This document shows positions 50,636-56,193 of a stretch of 56,193 bases of DNA, in pieces. Each line of letters starts with the position of its first letter. Position 1 is the first letter of the stretch. Source of the DNA: JACMRI01 sp043778625 (GTDB lineage Bacteria; Bacteroidota; Bacteroidia; UBA4408); assembly GCA_043778625.1 (NCBI GenBank), contig JAYWFU010000131.1, positions 1 through 56,193 of the forward strand. Reading direction: 5' to 3'. Position numbers and translations under genes: made by a program. Below the pieces are notes generated by a model, which worked only from the letters and a program-made list of their open reading frames with translations, had not been told where the DNA came from and did no database searches.

Positions 50636-53018
50636 CATACTTTTTATAACCGTAACTAACGCACAAACCACCGTTCCGGCACAAACTGTTAGAGGCAAAA
50701 TTTTAGACAAAGATTCCAAAGCACCTTTGTTTGCAGTAACAGTAGCATTGTTTAAAGATTCTATACTAATGGGCGGAGCTTCCACCAACGAAAACGGCGA
50801 GTTTAAATTAGTAAACATCCCCGTAGGAAAATACCGCTTGCGGGCATCGTATGTGGGCTACTTATCCTTTACGGCGGGGAGTGTAGAGCTTACCTCCGCC
50901 AAAGAAACGTTTATGAATATTGAATTAACGGAGAGTACCGTAAACATAAAAGAAGTAGTTATTACTGCCGACGGTGGTGTTAAGTATGCCGTAAATAACG
51001 ACATGGCTACCGTAAGCGCACGTACATTTAGTATTGAGGAAGCTAACCGCTATGCTGGTAGCCGTGGCGAGCCTGGGCGTATGGCAAGTAATTTTGCGGG
51101 CGTTAATGGTAGTAACGATTCTCGTAACGATATAGTAGTGCGAGGTAACTCTCCGTTAGGTATTGTGTGGAGGTTAGAGGGAGTAGATATACCCAACCCT
51201 AACCACTTTACTATTAATGGTAACACGGGCGGTACTATAAGTATTTTAAATAATAAATCGCTGGCTAACTCCGATTTTTTAACTGGCGCATTCCCTGCAG
51301 AGTATGGTAATGGATTGGCAGGAGTGTTTGATGTAAAAATGCGTACAGGTAATAACGAGAAACGAGAAACAAGTGTGCAAATAGGTTTATTAGGCTTAGA
51401 AGTAGCGTCGGAAGGGCCGTTGAGTAAAAAAACAGGCGCGTCGTATTTATTTACCTACCGTTACTCTACTTTTACGGTATTTCAAGCATTAAAAATACCT
51501 ATTGGGACTGATGCCGTGCCTCGCTATCAGGACATGTCGTTTAAATTAAACTTTCCGTTAAAAAACGGATTTAATCTCTCTGCCTTTGGTATTGGCGGAT
51601 TGAGCGATATTGATATATTGGTAAGTAACAAAAAAACCACTACCCAAAACATTTATGGAGATAGTAACGTGGATCAGTATTTTGGGTCAAATACAGGCGT
51701 TACAGGCGTTACGTTAAGTAAGCAACACAAACAAGCAGCGTACTCCAAATTTATTGTAGCACTATCGGGCTATAATAGCCATGCAAAACATAATAACGTA
51801 CTACGCGATAGCATTACACTAGATGTACTGGCTACCCCAGCCAAAATGCGTGGTTTACTTAACGAAACTAAGGGCTATATTAATTATTATTATAACAAAA
51901 AATTTAGCAGTAAATTAAGTTTAAAAACAGGTGTTACCAATACCCTTACCTATCTTAATTATGCTGACAGTATTATAAATAAAGCTACTAAAAAGTTTTT
52001 TAACCGTACGTTATACAAAGGCAACAACTTGCTTGTACAACCTTTTGCGCAAGTAAAATATAAATTTAATAATAACCTACAACTTAATGCGGGCGTGCAT
52101 GGTATATACAGTACCATTAACACAAATACGTATGCGGTAGAGCCTCGTGTAGGCGTGTCGTGGAATATCACCGAAAAAAGCATGTTGAGTTTAGGCACTG
52201 GTTTGCATAATCAAATGCAACCATTTTATGTATACTACTCGTTGTTGGACAGCAACACAACAGGCAGTACTAAGTACTACAATACTAATTTAAAAATGAC
52301 ACAGTCCAAGCACGTTATTGTAAGCTATGATTATAGTATAAGCCCTGCATCTCGCCTCAAGTGCGAGGTGTATCATCAATGGTTGAACAATATACCTGTT
52401 ACCGTTAAACCAAGCGCATTTAGTGTGCTAAACCAAGGTGCTAACTTAAACAGAGGATATACCGATACGCTTTATAATGGTGGAATAGCCATAAACAAAG
52501 GAGTAGAACTTACTTTGGAACAATTTTTTAGTCGCTCATTTTTCTTTTTGCTTACAGGTTCTTACTACGACAGTAAATATAAGGGAAGCGATAATACATG
52601 GCGCAATAGCGATTTTAACGGGCGTTACGCTACCAATTTATTAGCAGGTAAAGAGTTTAAAATAAAAAACCGTAATTACCTTAACATTGGCGCAAAACTT
52701 ACACTAGCAGGTGGCAAACGCTACACGCCTGTAAACGTTGCTGCATCAAACAAAGTAGGCGATGTAGTGGAGGTAGATGCCTTGCGTAATACCAAACAAT
52801 TTAACGACTATAAGCGTTTTGATGTGCGTGTAGCTTACAAAATAAACGGAAAGAAAACTACCACCGAAATAGCAATAGACTTAGTAAATATACTGGGCAT
52901 TAAAAATCCATTAGGCTATACCTACAGTTACAACCCAAGCGCACCAACGGCCAACCCTATTAAGATAGATTATCAATTAGGGTTTTTGCCCTTGTTTTAT
53001 GTAAAGTTCGATTTTTAA
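50559..53018 (+). CDS. TonB-dependent receptor with carboxypeptidase-like N-terminal domain
   Basis: An 819-residue outer-membrane receptor. After the signal peptide (VTNAQ) comes a carboxypeptidase-regulatory-like domain (about 45-125: VRGKILDKDSKAPLFAVTVAL, YRLRASYVGYLSF), a plug (about 130-240: RNDIVVRGNSPLGIVWRLEG, AEYGNGLAGVFDVKMRTGN) and a beta-barrel to the C-terminal FYVKFDF. The ATG at 50559 overlaps the preceding gene by 77 nt. An in-frame TTG at 50601 (MKLRGVLALVVSIL) gives a better signal peptide and may be the true start. The ligand is unknown; proximity to a NadR-like kinase hints at a nucleoside or vitamin but is not proof. Confidence 0.9.
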   Translation: MEHLYNVCSNARKLLKLRGVLALVVSILFITVTNAQTTVPAQTVRGKILDKDSKAPLFAVTVALFKDSILMGGASTNENGEFKLVNIPVGKYRLRASYVGYLSFTAGSVELTSAKETFMNIELTESTVNIKEVVITADGGVKYAVNNDMATVSARTFSIEEANRYAGSRGEPGRMASNFAGVNGSNDSRNDIVVRGNSPLGIVWRLEGVDIPNPNHFTINGNTGGTISILNNKSLANSDFLTGAFPAEYGNGLAGVFDVKMRTGNNEKRETSVQIGLLGLEVASEGPLSKKTGASYLFTYRYSTFTVFQALKIPIGTDAVPRYQDMSFKLNFPLKNGFNLSAFGIGGLSDIDILVSNKKTTTQNIYGDSNVDQYFGSNTGVTGVTLSKQHKQAAYSKFIVALSGYNSHAKHNNVLRDSITLDVLATPAKMRGLLNETKGYINYYYNKKFSSKLSLKTGVTNTLTYLNYADSIINKATKKFFNRTLYKGNNLLVQPFAQVKYKFNNNLQLNAGVHGIYSTINTNTYAVEPRVGVSWNITEKSMLSLGTGLHNQMQPFYVYYSLLDSNTTGSTKYYNTNLKMTQSKHVIVSYDYSISPASRLKCEVYHQWLNNIPVTVKPSAFSVLNQGANLNRGYTDTLYNGGIAINKGVELTLEQFFSRSFFFLLTGSYYDSKYKGSDNTWRNSDFNGRYATNLLAGKEFKIKNRNYLNIGAKLTLAGGKRYTPVNVAASNKVGDVVEVDALRNTKQFNDYKRFDVRVAYKINGKKTTTEIAIDLVNILGIKNPLGYTYSYNPSAPTANPIKIDYQLGFLPLFYVKFDF

Positions 53019-53028
53019 AAATCAACTA

Positions 53029-54363
53029 ATGGATTACTCACAAACCCTTGAATACTTGTTTGCACGCCTGCCTATGTTTCAGCGGATAGGCGCAGCGGCT
53101 TATAAGTCGGACTTAGACAATACCCACGCATTAATGCAGGTGTTAAATAATCCTGAGCAACAACTGACCTGCATACATGTAGCGGGCACTAATGGCAAGG
53201 GTTCTACATCACATATACTCGCCAGTATACTGCAGGAGGCTGGTTATAAGGTGGGGTTATATACATCGCCACATTTATTGGATTTTAGAGAGCGTATAAA
53301 AATTAATGGCGCAATGATTTCGCAACAATACATTGTAGATTTTGTTGCCCAACACAAAACGGATTTTGAACGTATTGAACCTTCGTTTTTTGAATGGACA
53401 GTTGCTCTTGCATTTGATTATTTTGTAAGCCAAGCTGTAGATATAGCTATAATAGAAGTAGGCTTAGGCGGCAGGCTCGATAGTACCAACGTAGTGCAAC
53501 CCTTAGTGAGTGTTATTACCAATATTGCTATTGATCATGTACAGTTTTTGGGAAATACATTGCCACTTATAGCTACCGAAAAAGCGGGTATTATAAAACC
53601 CAACACCCCAGTAGTAATAGGTCAAGTAAGTAACGTTGAGGTACGTAATGTATTTACCACTACCGCCCAACACAATAAAGCACCTATTTACTTTGCTAAC
53701 GAAACATACATCTCCACAACCAATCTTATTACCAATGATACTTTGTTGGTGGAATACACACAGCAACCGTTAGGTAACAATGTGGTTGTACAGTGCGATT
53801 TACTGGGCGCCTACCAACAGTACAACATAGCCACAGCACTTACCACCTGCGATGTGCTTATGCAATACCACTGGCAGTACAAACTAACTAACCAAGTTAT
53901 ACTAAAGGGCATAGCCAATGCCAAGCGCAATACGGGTTTGTTAGGTCGTTGGCAACTACTTAGTGCAACGCCTCGCATAATAGCTGATACAGGGCATAAC
54001 GAAGACGGAATAGCGCAAGTGTTACATTGCTTACAGCGTGAGGTTGATACCCACCAGCTTAATGGTACGTTGCACTTTGTAATTGGAGTAGTTAATGATA
54101 AGGATATTGATAAAATGATAACACAATTAAAGGCAAATAACATAACTAATACGGCACATTACTACACCACACAGCCCAATATACCACGTGCTATGGAGGC
54201 GCAGCTGTTACACCATCAATTACAACTTAACAACTTAATAACTAGCCATAACCTTACAGTAGCAAGCGCTTTAGCGCAAGCACAAGTTAATTACAAGCAG
54301 GGAGATTTAATACTTGTGGGGGGTAGCACGTTTATGGTAGCCGACGCATTGCAACTATTTTAA
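53029..54363 (+). CDS. folC: Folylpolyglutamate synthase / dihydrofolate synthase
   Basis: A 444-residue Mur-ligase-family enzyme that adds glutamate to dihydropteroate and folates. The P-loop AGTNGKGST is at 52-60, followed by GLYTSPHLLDFRERIKING, EVGLGGRLDSTNVV, ITNIAIDHVQFLG, KAGIIKP and the late ADTGHNEDG and LVGGSTFMVADAL. Length is standard. It follows the TonB receptor by 10 nt and precedes tRNA-Val. Confidence 0.95.
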   Translation: MDYSQTLEYLFARLPMFQRIGAAAYKSDLDNTHALMQVLNNPEQQLTCIHVAGTNGKGSTSHILASILQEAGYKVGLYTSPHLLDFRERIKINGAMISQQYIVDFVAQHKTDFERIEPSFFEWTVALAFDYFVSQAVDIAIIEVGLGGRLDSTNVVQPLVSVITNIAIDHVQFLGNTLPLIATEKAGIIKPNTPVVIGQVSNVEVRNVFTTTAQHNKAPIYFANETYISTTNLITNDTLLVEYTQQPLGNNVVVQCDLLGAYQQYNIATALTTCDVLMQYHWQYKLTNQVILKGIANAKRNTGLLGRWQLLSATPRIIADTGHNEDGIAQVLHCLQREVDTHQLNGTLHFVIGVVNDKDIDKMITQLKANNITNTAHYYTTQPNIPRAMEAQLLHHQLQLNNLITSHNLTVASALAQAQVNYKQGDLILVGGSTFMVADALQLF

Positions 54364-54380
54364 ATTATTGTTTAATATTA

Positions 54381-54411
54381 TTTGTTATTTTAAAAAATAG
54401 GTATACATTTG
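54381..54411 (+). promoter_or_regulatory. tRNA-Val promoter
   Basis: TTTG at 54381-54384, 19-nt spacer, TACATTTG at 54404-54411, the same box sequence and spacing as the rpmB promoter. Confidence 0.75.
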
Positions 54412-54427
54412 TACTCACAAACAATAA

Positions 54428-54502
54428 GGGAGATTAGCTCAGCTGGTTCAGAGCACCTGCCTTACAAGCAGGGGGTCACTGGTTCGAACCCAGTATCTCC
54501 CA
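54428..54502 (+). tRNA. tRNA-Val (anticodon TAC)
   Basis: A full cloverleaf can be folded. The acceptor stem GGGAGAT (54428-54434) pairs with ATCTCCC (54495-54501), discriminator A at 54502. The D arm has AGCTCAGCTGGTTCAGAGC, the anticodon stem is CCTGC/GCAGG with loop CTTACAA (anticodon TAC at 54463-54465, valine), and the T arm GGTTCGAACCC is standard. CCA is not encoded. Confidence 0.97.
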
Positions 54503-54508
54503 CTTTAA

Positions 54509-54542
54509 GGAAAAAACTGAAATTTCAGTTTTTTCCTTTTTT
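54509..54542 (+). terminator. Terminator after tRNA-Val
   Basis: A perfect 28-nt palindrome (GGAAAAAACTGAAA and complement) followed by TTTTTT. Confidence 0.85.
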
Positions 54543-54563
54543 CCTAACGGCTTAATGATAGTG

Positions 54564-54660
54564 CCAACATGTTAAGGGTTAATAAATAATGATAGCAAAC
54601 AAAAAAGCAAGGTTAGGTACAGAGGTAGTGGACACGAGCAAAATGCTCGCGCCAGCGGGG
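54564..54660 (+). repeat. Accessory dispersed repeat, copy A
   Basis: A 97-nt unit starting CCAACATGTTAAGGG and ending with a hairpin ACGAGC-AAAAT-GCTCGC followed by GCCAGCGGGG. It differs from copy B at 55320-55416 at only two positions over 97 nt. It lies just downstream of the tRNA-Val terminator. It contains a 25-codon frame that I do not regard as a gene. Confidence 0.9.
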
Positions 54661-54803
54661 CACTAATAATCACTAAACTGCTCCAAATAAATAATAATGG
54701 AATTACTAATTCATAATGATCACGACTCCCTAAGTTTTCCCGAACTTAAAAAAACATTTCGCTATTTAATTTAACTGTATACGAATATATTTTCAACCCA
54801 ATT

Positions 54804-55304
54804 ATGCTGAATACTAAAGATACAGCATTTGATTTTAGTTTTAAATTGACGAACATTTTATTTTCGGAAAAATGCAAATATATTTATTCAGGTATTACTT
54901 GGAGTGGAGAAAACAAGTTACTAAATAGAAAACGTACCATAGCATCGGAATTTTCAACAAAAAATAAAATAAAAATTGAAAATTTTAATAAAGAAAACAA
55001 CTTTTCATTAGTAAAGCTTGAAAGAGGCTTAATATCAAATCCGAGTGATTTTAATGCTTTTATATTTAATTATCAATTAAATTTCAGTTCAAATTTGAAT
55101 TTGTTATTTGAATTTGATAATGAAGTCAATAATTTATCAATTGCGGATTTTGGACTTTTTTATTTTTTTGACGCCAAAAACAATTTCAGATTGAATTATG
55201 ATATGATTTTAGAAAAATTAGTTTTGAGTAAAGTTAAACTATATCTTATGGACTCAGATTTAGAATATGGATCTTTAAAGGTTATTAAATTGATTCCTCG
55301 CTAG
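54804..55304 (+). CDS. AT-rich orphan protein between repeats A and B
   Basis: A 166-residue protein rich in Asn, Lys, Phe and Leu, with no signal peptide and no recognised domain. It may be largely beta-structured in the second half (NYQLNFSSNLNLLFEFDNEV). Codon use is far more AT-biased than in the housekeeping genes nearby. It is bracketed by the nearly identical repeats A and B, so it probably arrived as an accessory segment. No function assigned. Confidence 0.6.
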   Translation: MLNTKDTAFDFSFKLTNILFSEKCKYIYSGITWSGENKLLNRKRTIASEFSTKNKIKIENFNKENNFSLVKLERGLISNPSDFNAFIFNYQLNFSSNLNLLFEFDNEVNNLSIADFGLFYFFDAKNNFRLNYDMILEKLVLSKVKLYLMDSDLEYGSLKVIKLIPR

Positions 55305-55319
55305 CGTCTAATGTTAATA

Positions 55320-55416
55320 CCAACATGTTAAGGGTTAATAAATAATGATAGTAAACAAAAAAGCAAGGTTAGGTACATAGGTAGTGGACACGAGCAAAAT
55401 GCTCGCGCCAGCGGGG
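55320..55416 (+). repeat. Accessory dispersed repeat, copy B
   Basis: A 97-nt copy of repeat A (two differences: C to T and G to T). The ending hairpin is conserved. Confidence 0.9.
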
Positions 55417-55447
55417 GCTAGAGCAAGCATGTTGCCAGTATTTATTA
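55417..55447 (-). repeat. Reverse-oriented palindromic unit
   Basis: GCTAGAGCAAGCATGTTGCC and the following GTATTTATTA resemble the reverse complement of the hairpin end of the forward repeats. A better-preserved copy is at 55568-55598. Confidence 0.65.
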
Positions 55448-55538
55448 AAAACTAATTGTAATGAATAATGATAGTAAATAAGAAAATAAGGTTTGGTACA
55501 ATGGTAGCGGATACGAGCTGCAAGCTCGCTTCTGCTAG
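55447..55538 (+). repeat. Accessory dispersed repeat, copy C (variant)
   Basis: Begins AAAAACTAATTGTAATGAAT and ends with the hairpin ACGAGCTGCAAGCTCGC. Close to copy D (55606-55698) and related to A and B, with the same body ATAATGATAGTAAA and a different hairpin loop. Confidence 0.85.
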
Positions 55539-55567
55539 TTCAAGCGTTAGGTAACCGTATAGTTTAG

Positions 55568-55598
55568 GCTAGTGCGAGCATGTTGCTCGTATTCATTA
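55568..55598 (-). repeat. Reverse-oriented palindromic unit, second copy
   Basis: GCTAGTGCGAGCATGTTGCT then CGTATTCATTA; stem CGAGCA/TGCTCG. Together with copies C and D it makes a head-to-head REP-like pair. Confidence 0.75.
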
Positions 55599-55605
55599 AA
55601 AAAAT

Positions 55606-55698
55606 AAAAACTAATTGTAATGAATAATGATAGTAAACAAGAAAATAAGGTTTGGTACGATGGTAGTGGACACGAGCTGCAAGCTCGCGCCAGCGGGG
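55606..55698 (+). repeat. Accessory dispersed repeat, copy D
   Basis: Same as copy C except for a few positions, with the ending GCCAGCGGGG of copies A and B. It runs to within 9 nt of the likely start of the lipoprotein gene at 55707. Confidence 0.9.
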
Positions 55699-55706
55699 AG
55701 AAGAGA

Positions 55707-56081
55707 ATGCGCAGGAATAATATTTTACTATTGCTTTTTTATGTTGTAATTTATTCGTGCAAAACTAATTTAAAGTCAGAGTCTTACAACTTACGATTAA
55801 AAATAACAGGAGATACGTTAAGTGAGGTATTATTAAAAACATACTTCGTTAGAATAGGCTCTAATGATGGTGAAATTTCCAAAAAAGAATTTAAAATTAA
55901 TGAGGTTGCTGTTATTAAAATAAATCCTAAGTTAAATTATTCTTTAACAATTGGGTCAAATTTTTACTTTTCTGAAAAAATTAAAATAATTAATTCAGAC
56001 CCTTTTTCTAATAAAACAATGAGTGTTATTTTAAAAGCAAATCTTAAAAGCAAAATTTCATCATGTCCTTCTTGTCCGTAG
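55707..56081 (+). CDS. Small lipoprotein, orphan
   Basis: A 124-residue protein with a lipoprotein signal: MRRNNILLLLFYVVIYSCK, with the lipidated Cys at 18. The mature part is beta-rich with Lys/Asn bias and ends in SSCPSCP. A longer frame starts at 55620 inside repeat D and would add 29 residues that are repeat-derived; the ATG at 55707 gives a proper signal peptide and is preferred. No family recognised. AT-rich like the orphan at 54804. Confidence 0.6.
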   Translation: MRRNNILLLLFYVVIYSCKTNLKSESYNLRLKITGDTLSEVLLKTYFVRIGSNDGEISKKEFKINEVAVIKINPKLNYSLTIGSNFYFSEKIKIINSDPFSNKTMSVILKANLKSKISSCPSCP

Positions 56082-56193
56082 CTCCCGCTAATCCAAGTTG
56101 TGCTGTGAATGAATAGCGACTATTTATAGTAGTTATTCAATGTTGTATAAAAGATGATAGTAGGTCTATCAGTATAGGTGTGCAAGCGCGTGT

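Noticed and set aside
54584..54668. Short coding frame inside repeat A
   Set aside because: Copy B of the same repeat has an in-frame stop at the differing base, so the frame is not conserved as protein.
54540..56193. Integron cassette array with attC sites
   Set aside because: Sequences like GTTAGGT (54612, 55547) resemble the attC R' box, but I could not assemble paired R''/L''/L'/R' boxes flanking the orphan genes, and no integron integrase is present in the window. REP-like palindromes fit better.

Overview
The window comes from a low-GC member of the Bacteroidota, probably a free-living or environmental lineage near Chitinophagales/Sphingobacteriales (phylum-level call firm, lower rank inferred). 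The evidence is three secreted proteins with type IX secretion (T9SS) type A C-terminal sorting domains, a GWxTD protein, a fused two-domain branched-chain keto-acid E1, a reg_prop/Y_Y_Y sensor with a SpoIIE phosphatase domain, a TonB-dependent receptor with a carboxypeptidase-like N-terminal domain, and promoters of the Bacteroidota type (TTTG, about 19 nt, TAnnTTTG). Shine-Dalgarno sequences are essentially absent and several genes need GTG or TTG starts.

Layout. 1-960: a small minus-strand toxin-antitoxin pair. 960-9886: envelope and signalling genes (LtaS-like phosphoglycerol transferase, LpxD-like acyltransferase, aspartate kinase, histidine kinase, RlpA, a TPR membrane protein, a SurA-like PPIase). 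10321-16887: E1 alpha/beta fusion, hemL, a polytopic membrane protein translationally coupled to a GDPD lipoprotein. 16920-18992: two minus-strand genes, including ABC-F EttA. 19082-27558: UbiA-family prenyltransferase, DUF2179-type membrane protein, LUD/ferredoxin protein, SDR threonine dehydrogenase, cytidylate kinase, DUF4197, ribosomal protein L28, M42 peptidase, TPR lipoprotein, LpxL. 27574-39718: S74 tail-fibre-domain surface protein, DUF1761, pheS, an outer-membrane protein, a HEPN-like orphan, urocanase, BCAT, SCO, pssA, GWxTD. 39877-49988: a secretion/signalling block with two tandem T9SS paralogues followed 10 nt later by a 1023-residue SpoIIE sensor, then solitary nuoD and a 31-residue-repeat T9SS protein. 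50096-54502: NadR-like ATPase, TonB receptor, folC, tRNA-Val. 54540-56193: an accessory tail of dispersed palindromic repeats alternating with AT-rich orphan genes.

Most of the window is ordinary chromosomal housekeeping. The parts that deserve a second look are the repeat/orphan array at the right end, the two heptanucleotide arrays (upstream of the lpxD-like gene and running into the start codon at 31726), the tandem T9SS cargo plus SpoIIE sensor operon, the 31-residue repeat protein with almost identical last units, and the HEPN-like orphan inserted before urocanase. No complete new defence, integron, prophage or CRISPR system could be demonstrated from sequence alone.
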